Made by a program: the position numbers and the translations under genes | Assembly: GCA_003554665.1 (NCBI GenBank) | Contig: PWGY01000011.1 | Coordinates: forward strand, 1-23,950 | Source of the DNA: Bacteroidales bacterium | GTDB taxonomy: Bacteria > Bacteroidota > Bacteroidia > Bacteroidales > UBA7960 | Reading direction: 5' to 3' | DNA length: 23,950 nt | Shown here: in pieces, positions 1 through 7,812 of the stretch | How positions within the stretch are numbered: position 1 is the stretch's first letter | How the letters are laid out: each line of letters opens with the position of its first letter | Notes under the pieces: model-generated | Databases searched by the model: none | What the model was told of the DNA's origin: nothing | The model's input: only the letters and a program-made list of their open reading frames with translations

Positions 1-24
1 AACATTTAAATAGGAGATCTTTCT

Positions 25-597
25 ATGGCTAGAATGACCCCTGAAATAAATGCAGGATCCATGGCGGATATTGCATTCCTCCTGCTGATCTTCTTCCTGG
101 TGACAACCACAATGGATGTCGATACAGGGATCAACAGGATGTTGCCGCCCCCCATTGATCCAAATGCTCCCGAACCACCACCTGTCAGGGAACGTAACGT
201 CTTCGTAGTGCTCGTTGACGCCCAGGACAGGCTGATGGTTGAAGGGGATCAAATGCATATTAATCAGTTAAGATCAGAAGCAAAAAACTTTTTGTTAAAT
301 CCGGAAGATGACCCCTCGATGCCGGCAAAGGAGGAAAAGGAGATTGAGCACATCGGAACCTTTGAAGTTTCAAGGGGCATCATATCGCTTCAGAACGACC
401 GGGGTACTTCCTACGAAATGTATATTGCGGTGCAAAACGAGTTGGCTGCCGCTATTCGTGAGATCAGGGACGAGGTATCCAGAGAATACTTTGGCCGCGA
501 TTTTCACGATCTGACCGACGAAGAACTCGTTGATGCCGTCAGAACAGCGGTACCCATGGCAATTTCTGAAGCAGAACCAAAAGATGTAGGAGGATAA
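25..597 (+). CDS. exbD: ExbD/TolR-family biopolymer transport protein (first of two)
   Basis: This 190-residue protein is an ExbD/TolR-type inner-membrane protein. With an ExbB/TolQ-type proton channel and TonB it passes proton-motive-force energy to outer-membrane receptors. What I see: a short cytoplasmic N-terminus, one hydrophobic segment at about residues 13-31 containing the motif SMADIAFLLLIFFL, and a long hydrophilic periplasmic part. The Asp at residue 15 sits where ExbD proteins carry their essential membrane aspartate. At 190 residues it is longer than E. coli ExbD (about 140), with a Pro-rich stretch after the membrane segment. The ATG follows a TAGGAG-like sequence at 11-16. The second exbD begins one base after this stop, so the two are co-transcribed. 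An exbB gene probably lies just upstream, outside the window. The family is clear; the exact partner system (TonB or Tol) is not. Confidence 0.93.
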   Translation: MARMTPEINAGSMADIAFLLLIFFLVTTTMDVDTGINRMLPPPIDPNAPEPPPVRERNVFVVLVDAQDRLMVEGDQMHINQLRSEAKNFLLNPEDDPSMPAKEEKEIEHIGTFEVSRGIISLQNDRGTSYEMYIAVQNELAAAIREIRDEVSREYFGRDFHDLTDEELVDAVRTAVPMAISEAEPKDVGG

Positions 598-598
598 T

Positions 599-1069
599 AT
601 GGCCAGATTCAGAAAAGAAGGTACCAAAGGTACACCCAAGATTAATACGGCGTCGTTGCCCGATATTATCTTCATGCTGCTCTTCTTCTTCATGGTAACA
701 ACTGTGATGAGGGAGACAACGCTCTACGTCAGAACCTCGATGCCATCTGCAACAGAAGTTCAGAACCTGGAGCGCAGATCGCTGGTGAGTTTTGTTTACA
801 TCGGCCCTCCCATTCAGCAGGAATTATTTGGAACAGAGCCCAGAATTCAGCTTTACGACTCTTTTGCAGGAGTTGAGGACATTGCGTCCTTCATTGAAGC
901 TGAACGCCAGGCAACAGCTGAAGCTGAGAGGCCGCTGATGACAACTTCTCTCAGGGTAGACCATGAAACGAAGATGGGCATCGTAACGGATGTAAAACAG
1001 GAACTCAGGCTGGTAAATGCCCTCAGGGTGAACTACTCCACCTTGCGTGGAGAAGTGACGGGAATGTAA
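599..1069 (+). CDS. exbD: ExbD/TolR-family biopolymer transport protein (second of two)
   Basis: This is a second, shorter ExbD-like protein of 156 residues, directly downstream of the first; a single base separates stop and start, and GGAGGA at 589-594 serves as ribosome-binding site. Residues about 18-37 form the single membrane helix (SLPDIIFMLLFFFMV), with Asp22 at the conserved proton-relay position. The rest is a predicted periplasmic domain. It differs clearly from the first copy outside the helix, so this is a pair of paralogues rather than a recent duplication. Adjacent exbD pairs after exbB are common in Bacteroidota. Together they may form heteromeric stators energising SusC-type receptors such as the one at 12282-15266, but that link is inference. 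A strong terminator follows at 1107-1140. Confidence 0.93.
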   Translation: MARFRKEGTKGTPKINTASLPDIIFMLLFFFMVTTVMRETTLYVRTSMPSATEVQNLERRSLVSFVYIGPPIQQELFGTEPRIQLYDSFAGVEDIASFIEAERQATAEAERPLMTTSLRVDHETKMGIVTDVKQELRLVNALRVNYSTLRGEVTGM

Positions 1070-1106
1070 TACAGATAATACATTGCTGTAACCAGCTTAA
1101 ATCTCA

Positions 1107-1140
1107 AAAAAAACCACCGCAAGCGCGGTGGTTTTTTTTT
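1107..1140. terminator. Bidirectional intrinsic terminator
   Basis: A perfect stem AAACCACCGC / GCGGTGGTTT (1111-1120 with 1125-1134) has the four-base loop AAGC. A run of A precedes it and a run of T follows it, so it can end transcription in both directions. It lies between the converging exbD pair (+) and the four-gene minus-strand unit that finishes at 1160. Confidence 0.93.
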
Positions 1141-1159
1141 AAGAGAAAGCCAGGCATCA

Positions 1160-2089
1160 TCAATAAAAACTATACCTGTGTTCCACGATATATCTTCTGG
1201 GTGGCCCCTGAAGTGGCATCCGGTGGTCCACTTCACTGGATAATAACCGGCCTTCTTCATCATACTCCCGCGAAACCGTATTCAATAAGTTTCCTTTCAG
1301 GTCATATTCTTCCTGAAAAACAATATTCCCTTTATTGTTGTAACGCAAGTTCAGGGTGTTTTTCTTTTTCCGGTTCTCTTCCACCATCCTTACAGGCCGC
1401 CCTTGCTCATCGGGTTCAATCAGCACCCTTTCAATCAGCTCCTCTCCTTCATCATACACCTTTACAGCAATACGATGTCCATCATCATTGTACACATGGA
1501 CCTTATGCCGGAAAACACCATCCGTATTGTTAAGGATTTCCTCTTCCAGTATTTTTCCTGCACTGTCATATGTATAACGAACTTCTTCAGCGGGCTCCGT
1601 CCCATCTTCTTCTGATGGGTCTTCATCATAAAGGGCCTTTCTCACAAGAAATCCGTTGCTGTACTCAAAAAGCTCCATTTGCTCAAGGTCACCATCTTCA
1701 TCTTCAGATCTCTTCTGGAGCAACTGGCCTTCATCATCATACATATAAAAAATCGTGTCTTTCGATCCATCAGCATAATGCAGATACTCTTTTGAAAGCC
1801 GCTGTTGTTCGTCGGGTTCATAAGATTTTTCCTCCATAACCGAACCATCTCCCTCTTTGAGTAACTCCCGGATCAGAAATCCCTGGTTATCATATTCGTA
1901 AAGGGTTTCTTGTTCCAGCCTGCCATCAGAAGCATATTGCCGCTCCCGGGTAACTTTGCCCCATTCAGGGTGGTATTCGGTTTCAGAGACCAGCACTTCA
2001 TTTGGTATCACTTCAGATCCAACACCCTCAGAACCTTCCGGGGGAAGTGGCTTTCGGACAATTTTCAGTGCTTTAATTTGTGTACTCAT
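1160..2089 (-). CDS. YD/Rhs-like repeat protein of unknown function
   Basis: I do not recognise a named family. The 309-residue product is strongly acidic and consists of repeated units of about 20-25 residues of the type YDxxGxLLxxxxxxxGDxxxxxxYEY (for example YEYDNQGFLIREL, YMYDDEGQLLQKR, YTYDSAGKILEEE, YDEEGRLLSSE). These resemble YD repeats of Rhs/wall-associated proteins, which form beta-sheet wraps. It has no signal peptide, no membrane segment and no toxin-like C-terminal domain, so it is not a full Rhs protein and is predicted cytoplasmic. I chose the ATG at 2089; an in-frame TTG at 2110 would add seven residues. It is the last gene of the minus-strand unit, 85 bp after the S46 peptidase stop, and ends just before the bidirectional terminator. 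Its function cannot be inferred from the neighbours. Confidence 0.75.
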   Translation of the reverse strand: MSTQIKALKIVRKPLPPEGSEGVGSEVIPNEVLVSETEYHPEWGKVTRERQYASDGRLEQETLYEYDNQGFLIRELLKEGDGSVMEEKSYEPDEQQRLSKEYLHYADGSKDTIFYMYDDEGQLLQKRSEDEDGDLEQMELFEYSNGFLVRKALYDEDPSEEDGTEPAEEVRYTYDSAGKILEEEILNNTDGVFRHKVHVYNDDGHRIAVKVYDEGEELIERVLIEPDEQGRPVRMVEENRKKKNTLNLRYNNKGNIVFQEEYDLKGNLLNTVSREYDEEGRLLSSEVDHRMPLQGPPRRYIVEHRYSFY

Positions 2090-2174
2090 AAAAGATAAAT
2101 TATTTGTCAACTACGCAATGATGTTCAGGGAAATTGCATCCCGGACAGCACAGGTTCAAACTATTCAAAACGGT

Positions 2175-4325
2175 TTATTCAATAATGGTCATTTCCTCCA
2201 GCAGATGCCCGGCACCAGCAAACCTGTCAATGATAAACAACATATAACGGGCATCCACATTGATGCACTTCTGAAGGTCATGTTCGAATAAAATATCTCC
2301 ACTCATCCCTTCCCAGTTGGCATCAAACGCAACTCCGATCAGGTGGCCATCTGCATTGATCACCGGGCTTCCGGAGTTTCCTCCGGTGATATCATTATTG
2401 GTGATAAAGTTAACGACCATATCATCATGCGCATACGGGCCAAAGTCCTGGTTGTGATAAAGCTCTGTCAACTTTTCAGGAACGACAAATTCGTGATGGT
2501 CCGGATTTTTCTTTTCCATCACACCGCTAAGGGTGGTAAAATAGTCATAATAGACTGCATCGCGGGGTTCATAGCCATTGACGGTACCATAGGTAAAGCG
2601 CATGGTGCTGTTGGCATCCGGATAAAAGTTTTCCTCCGGTTTCATTTCCATTAAGCCCCTGAGGAAATACCTTTCGACACGGCGAAGCATGGCGTTGTAC
2701 TCACCCCTGCCCGAATTGATCTCACTGTATTTGTCATAAACGGATCTTACTGCTTTGAATGCCGGATCGTTGGCCAGTTTCTCAGCTTCGGGATTAGCCA
2801 GAAAGGCCTGCAGGCGCTCTTCATTGGCAAATATGCTGGTTTCATAAACACTCTGGGCATAAGCCTCAAAATCATTTCCATAATCTGCAGCGATGTGGCC
2901 AAAGATATCCGGAAGATCCTCTTCAGGGATGTATTCCGGATAAACTTCAAACATTGCAGCCCACAATTCACGATCAACATCTTTGTTGTAATCTCGGTAA
3001 AGGGATTCGGTCAGCTCACTGAGCCTTTTAGCCTCATCGGCAATGTTTGCCGGATCTACCTCCCCTGCTCCCAACATGGTATTGAACCGGTTGAAGCGAT
3101 TGGCGATCCGTATCACATCCGGCCCGCTGGGCATGGCTTCTGCAAACACATAGTTATGGGCGTTGAATCCTTCCAGACCCTCATAAACTTTCCTGAAATC
3201 ATCGATCACATGCCCGTACTCCTCCTGCCGGTCAGCATCAGCTGCTACCCATGTTGCAAACTCTTCCTCCAGTTCGCGCTTAGAGTCGGCCACATTCAAG
3301 CGTTTAAGCGACTCACTCATCCCGATAAAGTTTTTCCAGTAATTCGAAATACCGGAGTGCTTGGAGGCATACTGTATCCGGATTTCGTCACAGGAGGCCA
3401 TGGCCTCTTCAAGGATATCAAGTTTGCGACGACGAATATCAATTCGCACCGGGTATACATTTTCCAGGCGATAATCAATCCCGTAGGAGGTCAGGTATCG
3501 CTCGGTACTACCTGAATACCCAAGTACCATGGCAAAATCATTTTCCTGCACCCCACGGGTTGAAACCGGTAAGTGGTGGCGGGGCTGAAGCGGAATGTTC
3601 TCCTCAGCATATTCCGCCGGGCTGCCATCCGGAGCAGTATAAACCCGGAACAAGGCAAAATCTCCTGTGTGCCTTGGCCACTCCCAGTTATCTGTATCGC
3701 CACCGAAACCACCGATAGATTGTGGAGGAGCTCCAACCAGGCGTACATCATTAAAAGTTTCATAAGTAAACAGGAAAAAAGAATTGCCGGCAAACATCGA
3801 ATTGACATTGGCAGTATAATGGGTTCCCGATGTAGCGGCATCGGTAAGTTCGCTGCTTTTTGCACGGATGGCCTGATTCCGTTCACTCTCAGACATTCCG
3901 GACTGCAGAACAGAATTAATCTCATCGGTTACATCTTCAACGTTTACCAGAAAACGTACAAACAAGCCTTCATTTGGCAGTTCCTCTTCTTTAGACATGG
4001 CCCAGAACCCATCCGTAAGCAGATCATTATCAACAGAGCTGTGCGATTGGATTCTTCCCCTTCCACAATGATGGTTGGTCAGAACCAGTCCCTGATCAGA
4101 AATAACCTCACCGGTACAAAAACCGCCAAAACTAACAATGGCATCCTTAATACTTGATTCAGTGAAACTAAAGATCTCTTCCGGCCTTAGGTTAAGCCCC
4201 ATCCGACTCATTTCTTCATACAGCGCATCATCAATAAGAAAAGGGAGCCACATCCCCTCGTCTGCCTTAACGGATACCCTGGATAGTGCAGAAATAATGA
4301 TTAATAAGCAAATTATCTTTTTCAT
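2175..4325 (-). CDS. S46-family dipeptidyl-peptidase (DPP7/DPP11 type)
   Basis: This 716-residue serine peptidase belongs to family S46, periplasmic enzymes that release dipeptides from the N-termini of oligopeptides for use as carbon source. A signal peptide covers about residues 1-21, and the mature protein starts DEGMW, as is usual in the family. The chymotrypsin-like catalytic triad is visible: His86 in TNHHCG, Asp221 in RHTGDFALFR and Ser651 in TGGNSGSP. The helical domain typical of S46 fills the middle. The length matches DPP7 and DPP11 (about 710-720). The residue 18 after the catalytic Ser, which as I recall is Arg in Asp/Glu-specific DPP11 and Gly in DPP7, is Ala669 here (FDANWEG). 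This argues for a non-acidic P1 preference, but the assignment is inference. The gene lies 42 bp after manC, probably in the same transcript. Confidence 0.95.
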   Translation of the reverse strand: MKKIICLLIIISALSRVSVKADEGMWLPFLIDDALYEEMSRMGLNLRPEEIFSFTESSIKDAIVSFGGFCTGEVISDQGLVLTNHHCGRGRIQSHSSVDNDLLTDGFWAMSKEEELPNEGLFVRFLVNVEDVTDEINSVLQSGMSESERNQAIRAKSSELTDAATSGTHYTANVNSMFAGNSFFLFTYETFNDVRLVGAPPQSIGGFGGDTDNWEWPRHTGDFALFRVYTAPDGSPAEYAEENIPLQPRHHLPVSTRGVQENDFAMVLGYSGSTERYLTSYGIDYRLENVYPVRIDIRRRKLDILEEAMASCDEIRIQYASKHSGISNYWKNFIGMSESLKRLNVADSKRELEEEFATWVAADADRQEEYGHVIDDFRKVYEGLEGFNAHNYVFAEAMPSGPDVIRIANRFNRFNTMLGAGEVDPANIADEAKRLSELTESLYRDYNKDVDRELWAAMFEVYPEYIPEEDLPDIFGHIAADYGNDFEAYAQSVYETSIFANEERLQAFLANPEAEKLANDPAFKAVRSVYDKYSEINSGRGEYNAMLRRVERYFLRGLMEMKPEENFYPDANSTMRFTYGTVNGYEPRDAVYYDYFTTLSGVMEKKNPDHHEFVVPEKLTELYHNQDFGPYAHDDMVVNFITNNDITGGNSGSPVINADGHLIGVAFDANWEGMSGDILFEHDLQKCINVDARYMLFIIDRFAGAGHLLEEMTIIE

Positions 4326-4367
4326 TGCTAATTATTTTTCATTGAATAATACGTAAAACCGCACAGG

Positions 4368-5459
4368 TTAAATATAGGCGTCTCCCTTTTGCAGCTTGAT
4401 GTCATTGACAAACTTCCGGATCTGCTGCTCCTGGGATTTTTTGCAGATCAAAAGGGCATTGTCAGCTTCCGAAATAATATAATCTTCAAGACCCTGTATG
4501 ACAACCAGTTTTTCATCCGGCACGTTGATAATGCAGTCTCTGCAATCATACAACATGGAGTTTTTCCCAACAACGGCATTGTTGTGTTCATCTTTGGGTC
4601 TGGCATCAAACAAAGACCCCCAGGTCCCCAGATCGGACCATCCAAAGTCAGATACATAAACGTAAACGTTATCCGCTTTTTCCATAATGGCATAATCAAT
4701 GGAAATACTTTTGCAGGCGGTGTAAGCTACATCCATATAGGACTGTTCCTCAGGGGTGTTGTATTTATCCCTGGCCTCCCGGAAAATATAACTGATCTCT
4801 GGCTGATATTGCTCAAAGGCATTGATAATGGTTTCGCAAGACCAGATAAAGATCCCGCTGTTCCATAGAAAATCACCGCTCTCCAGAAAAGAAAGCGCCA
4901 TGGGCCTGTCGGGCTTTTCCGTAAAGGTCTTGACTTTTTTAAGCCTTCGGTCTTCTGGAAATTCAGAATCGTCATCGAACTGAATATACCCATAACCCGT
5001 ATCGGGTCTGCTGGGAGTGATACCAAGGGTAAATAACCGGTTTCCTTTTGCGGCTGCTCCAAGGGCAGAACGAATAATATCCGTAAAGAGCTCTTCTTTC
5101 AGGATAATATGATCTGACGGAGCCACAACCACGGTGGCCTTTGGGTCCAGTTCGTAAATTTTGTAGGCTGCATAAGCGATACAGGGTGCGGTATTTTTCC
5201 GCGCTGGCTCACAGATCAACCGGTCATTCGATAGCCGGGGTATCTGCTCATGAACAAGCTCCCTGTATTTTTTATTGGTTACCACAAATATTCTTTCGGG
5301 TTCACACACATTCAGGAATCGGTCATAGGTTTGCTGCAACAGCGTCTTACCGGTTCCCAGAATATCAATAAACTGCTTTGGCCTTGATTCCCTGCTCATT
5401 GGCCAGAATCGCTCTCCAACCCCGCCTGCCATTATTACTACATAATTGCTTTGAGACAT
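4368..5459 (-). CDS. manC: Mannose-1-phosphate guanylyltransferase (monofunctional)
   Basis: The enzyme makes GDP-mannose from mannose-1-phosphate and GTP in the cytoplasm, feeding synthesis of surface polysaccharides and glycoproteins. The nucleotidyltransferase signature is at residues 10-29 (AGGVGERFWPMSR...PKQF). Other family motifs are visible: CEPARKNTAP, VVAPSDH, FTEKPD, LWNSGIFIW, SIDYAIMEKA and FGWSDLGTW. At 363 residues it lacks the C-terminal cupin isomerase domain of the bifunctional (about 470 residue) enzymes, so a separate phosphomannose isomerase must exist elsewhere. The gene is on the minus strand, 63 bp downstream of the sprT-like gene and 42 bp upstream of the S46 peptidase. 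No terminator is visible in either gap, which supports co-transcription. Confidence 0.94.
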   Translation of the reverse strand: MSQSNYVVIMAGGVGERFWPMSRESRPKQFIDILGTGKTLLQQTYDRFLNVCEPERIFVVTNKKYRELVHEQIPRLSNDRLICEPARKNTAPCIAYAAYKIYELDPKATVVVAPSDHIILKEELFTDIIRSALGAAAKGNRLFTLGITPSRPDTGYGYIQFDDDSEFPEDRRLKKVKTFTEKPDRPMALSFLESGDFLWNSGIFIWSCETIINAFEQYQPEISYIFREARDKYNTPEEQSYMDVAYTACKSISIDYAIMEKADNVYVYVSDFGWSDLGTWGSLFDARPKDEHNNAVVGKNSMLYDCRDCIINVPDEKLVVIQGLEDYIISEADNALLICKKSQEQQIRKFVNDIKLQKGDAYI

Positions 5460-5502
5460 TTTCCAGTTATTTTTTTGATTTATTTTCCATATGATTTTTT
5501 AC

Positions 5503-5553
5503 CGGTACAATTTTCACGACCATTACTGGTCGGTACGATTTACACGCGCCATT
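5503..5553 (-). repeat. Tandem echo of the sprT 3' end
   Basis: On the minus strand the last codons of the sprT-like gene, ATGGCGCGTGTAAATCGTACCG (in two pieces ATGGCGCGTG and TAAATCGTACCG, 5531-5552), are followed past the stop by ATGGTCGTG and AAAATTGTACCG (5503-5523). The two copies are offset by 28 bp, match at about 18 of 22 positions and differ in length by one base. The second copy is noncoding. The same kind of post-stop copy occurs at three other genes in this window. Confidence 0.7.
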
Positions 5554-6155
5554 GGATGTATCAGATAAGACATATTGTTTTCCGGGCAAAAACAGCGAAA
5601 GCGCTTCCGTATTCTTTCACCCTTCCGGAACACCCTTCCACTGCGTAACCGGAAAAGGCTGTGGTCAGGAACCTCCTCAAGATAATGCCATTCATCCTGA
5701 TCCGGATTTTTATCAAACAACCGCAAAGCCCTTGCAAGACCAACATCCGCTACCCCGGTTGCCTTAACCCGGTAGGAGTAGTGAATGAGCTGATCACGCA
5801 ACACGGGGTGAAACATCCCTGCTTCGGCAAATTCCCTGATAAGGCGTCCGTAAACCCCCTTCCACTCCTTTCCATGTGGCAAAACCGACCGTCCGGATGA
5901 CCTGTAAACGATCAGATGCGACAACTCATGAAGAAAAACCAGGAGAAACTCATACGTATTCAGGTTGGAATTTACTGATATTTGATGTAATCCGCCCCCC
6001 CTGGATGGACGAAAATCACCCAGTTTGCTCACGCGCTCCCTGCTTACCCGAAGCCGCACACAATATTTTCCCAGTAAAAAGGCAATTTGATTTACCGCTT
6101 CCAGGGGAAAAAACTTTGCAAGAATTTCTGTATCCGTTTTGCTCATGGGCATCAT
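5523..6155 (-). CDS. SprT-like zinc metalloprotease family protein
   Basis: This 210-residue protein is a SprT-like predicted zinc-dependent protease. The active-site motif HELSH lies at about residues 76-80, inside the segment FLLVFLHELSHLIVY. A third ligand His94 is in HGKEW, the HGxxW/F signature of the SprT family. The C-terminal part has RCFC followed by a short tail and may be a reduced version of the zinc ribbon seen in SprT. It has no signal peptide. The start could be GTG 6158, ATG 6155, ATG 6152 or ATG 6146; I took the first ATG. It is the first gene of the minus-strand unit, and a good promoter-like site lies at 6215-6222. Its physiological substrate is unknown; eukaryotic relatives (SPRTN) act on DNA-protein crosslinks, but carrying that over would be speculative. 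Its 3' end is echoed downstream of the stop. Confidence 0.85.
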   Translation of the reverse strand: MMPMSKTDTEILAKFFPLEAVNQIAFLLGKYCVRLRVSRERVSKLGDFRPSRGGGLHQISVNSNLNTYEFLLVFLHELSHLIVYRSSGRSVLPHGKEWKGVYGRLIREFAEAGMFHPVLRDQLIHYSYRVKATGVADVGLARALRLFDKNPDQDEWHYLEEVPDHSLFRLRSGRVFRKGERIRKRFRCFCPENNMSYLIHPMARVNRTDQ

Positions 6156-6214
6156 CACTGGGTAATAAAACGGATTCTTTATTGAGTGCCTGATAATTTT
6201 TTGCTTTTGAACCC

Positions 6215-6222
6215 CAAAAATA
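6215..6222 (-). promoter_or_regulatory. Candidate -7 promoter element for the sprT-manC-S46 unit
   Basis: On the minus strand the sequence reads TATTTTTG, matching the Bacteroidota -7 consensus TAnnTTTG. It lies about 60 bp upstream of the sprT start codon. I see no clear -33 element; the palindrome at 6245-6256 occupies the place where it would be. Confidence 0.45.
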
Positions 6223-6244
6223 GTAAAATAAAAGGGCCGGCGGG

Positions 6245-6256
6245 GTACCCGGGTAC
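6245..6256. promoter_or_regulatory. Palindrome between divergent genes, possible operator
   Basis: GTACCCGGGTAC is a perfect 12-bp palindrome in the 158-bp gap between the divergent sprT and mlaE genes. It lies 23 bp upstream of the candidate minus-strand -7 element and 31 bp upstream of the candidate plus-strand one, so a bound protein could affect both. No regulator for it is identified here. Confidence 0.35.
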
Positions 6257-6287
6257 TTTTTATCAGGACCGGAAGGTAAATAATCTG

Positions 6288-6295
6288 TAATTTAG
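6288..6295 (+). promoter_or_regulatory. Candidate -7 promoter element for mlaE operon
   Basis: TAATTTAG matches TAnnTTTG at all but one defined position and lies 18 bp before the mlaE start codon, giving a very short leader. No -33 element is evident. Confidence 0.35.
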
Positions 6296-6313
6296 CATAA
6301 TCAACTCAAATCC

Positions 6314-7054
6314 ATGCAGCTTTTCTATCACGTCGGGAGATACTTCTTGCTCACAGCCAATGTGTTGCAGCGGCCTGAGAAATTATCGATCTATCGCCGT
6401 CAGATTCTTGTCGAGATGGATCACCTTGGACTGAACAGCCTGGCCATTGTTGCCATCGTTTCAGTTTTTATGGGGGCGGTGGTTACCATCCAAACGGCCT
6501 TCAACACTGATCACCCCCTGCTGCCGGCTTATGCAATTGGTTTTGCTACCCGCCAGGCCATTATTCTTGAGTTCTCACCCACTGTCATCAGCCTGATACT
6601 TGCCGGCAAGGTCGGATCCCGCATTGCTTCGGAAATAGGCACAATGCGGGTGACGGAACAAATCGATGCACTCGAAGTCATGGGAGTAAATGCCGCAAGT
6701 TACCTGATTTTGCCAAAAATCATTGCCTGCCTTGTAATCAACCCCCTGTTGGTAGTGGTCAGTATGTTTCTCGGGATATACGGCGGATGGCTGGCCTCGG
6801 CCATAACCGATGTTGTACCGCTTAATAATTTTGTTTACGGTATAATTTTTGAATTTTCAGGATTTGATATCTTTTACGCCATCATAAAAACCCTTGTGTT
6901 TGCATTTATCATTGCCACTGTATCGGGTTATTATGGGTTTTACACCAAAGGAGGCGCATTGGAGGTCGGTCACTCCAGTACCAGGGCTGTGGTTTATAGC
7001 AGCATCAATATTATACTGTTCAATCTGATTCTGACCCAAATCCTTCTGGCATGA
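6314..7054 (+). CDS. mlaE: MlaE-family lipid ABC transporter permease
   Basis: This 246-residue integral membrane protein belongs to the MlaE/YrbE permease family, which with MlaF forms the inner-membrane core of systems moving phospholipids between the inner and outer membranes. What I see: an amphipathic N-terminus, about five hydrophobic segments, and the conserved family region around residues 95-125 (LAGKVGSRIASEIGTMRVTE followed by QIDALEVMG). The length is usual for the family. The TGA overlaps the ATG of the ATPase gene by four bases (ATGA), so translation is probably coupled. There is no MlaD (MCE-domain) gene after the ATPase; a MacB-like permease takes that place, so the substrate-binding partner must be encoded elsewhere or be absent. 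Confidence 0.93.
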   Translation: MQLFYHVGRYFLLTANVLQRPEKLSIYRRQILVEMDHLGLNSLAIVAIVSVFMGAVVTIQTAFNTDHPLLPAYAIGFATRQAIILEFSPTVISLILAGKVGSRIASEIGTMRVTEQIDALEVMGVNAASYLILPKIIACLVINPLLVVVSMFLGIYGGWLASAITDVVPLNNFVYGIIFEFSGFDIFYAIIKTLVFAFIIATVSGYYGFYTKGGALEVGHSSTRAVVYSSINIILFNLILTQILLA

Positions 7055-7797
7055 TCAGAATAGCAAATATCAACAAAACATTTGGCGAAAGCCAGGTACT
7101 GAAAGATATTTCCCTGGGTTTTGAGCAGGGAAAGACCAACCTGATTATCGGTAAAAGCGGATCAGGGAAAACGGTATTGATGAAATGCCTGGTAGGATTG
7201 CTTGAAGCCGACAGCGGAAACATTTTTTACGACTCGCGTGATTTTCTTACAATGGACGCCAGGGCGCGGAAAGCCTTGCGGGAAGAAATGGGGATGCTGT
7301 TCCAGGGTGGCGCATTGTTTGACTCCATGAATGTAACCGACAATGTTGTTTTCCCCCTGAACATGTTTACCAAAAAAAGCAAAGGAGAAAAAATCAAAAG
7401 GGCCGATTTTTGTTTAGATCGTGTAAATTTGCACAACGTCGGGCATTTATACCCATCGGAGCTAAGCGGTGGAATGAAGAAAAGAGTAGCCATTGCCCGC
7501 GCCATTGCAATCGGACCGAAATACCTGTTCTGCGATGAGCCAAACTCAGGGTTGGATCCGCCCACGGCCATCCTGATCGACAAACTGATCAGTGAGATTA
7601 CCAAAGAATTGAATATTACCACTGTGGTGAATACACATGACCTGAACAGTGTAATGGAAATTGGTGACAATGTCGCTTTTATTCATCAGGGCAAGCTTTG
7701 GTGGACAGGGGTCAATCGTGATATCCTGCACACCAACAACAAAGAACTCAACAGTTTTGTCTATGCCACGGAACTCATGCGGTGCCTCAGGCAATAA
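7051..7797 (+). CDS. mlaF: MlaF-family ABC transporter ATP-binding protein
   Basis: This 248-residue ATPase powers the MlaE permease. All nucleotide-binding motifs are intact: Walker A GKSGSGKT at residues 34-41, Q-loop FQGG near residue 84, signature LSGGMKKRVAIAR from 138, Walker B YLFCDEP with Glu163, and the switch His196 in NTHD. The signature LSGGM and the PNSGLDP stretch are typical of the MlaF/Ttg2A group rather than of MacB-type ATPases. It overlaps mlaE by 4 bp. The MacB-like permease follows 15 bp later, and no second ATPase is present, so this ATPase might serve both permeases; that is inference. Confidence 0.93.
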   Translation: MIRIANINKTFGESQVLKDISLGFEQGKTNLIIGKSGSGKTVLMKCLVGLLEADSGNIFYDSRDFLTMDARARKALREEMGMLFQGGALFDSMNVTDNVVFPLNMFTKKSKGEKIKRADFCLDRVNLHNVGHLYPSELSGGMKKRVAIARAIAIGPKYLFCDEPNSGLDPPTAILIDKLISEITKELNITTVVNTHDLNSVMEIGDNVAFIHQGKLWWTGVNRDILHTNNKELNSFVYATELMRCLRQ

Positions 7798-7812
7798 TGA
7801 AAAACCAGTGAA

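Noticed and set aside
2895..3515. Plus-strand frame of 206 codons, and a second of 194 codons at 3573-4157
   Set aside because: Both are antisense to the intact S46 peptidase gene and lack recognisable motifs.
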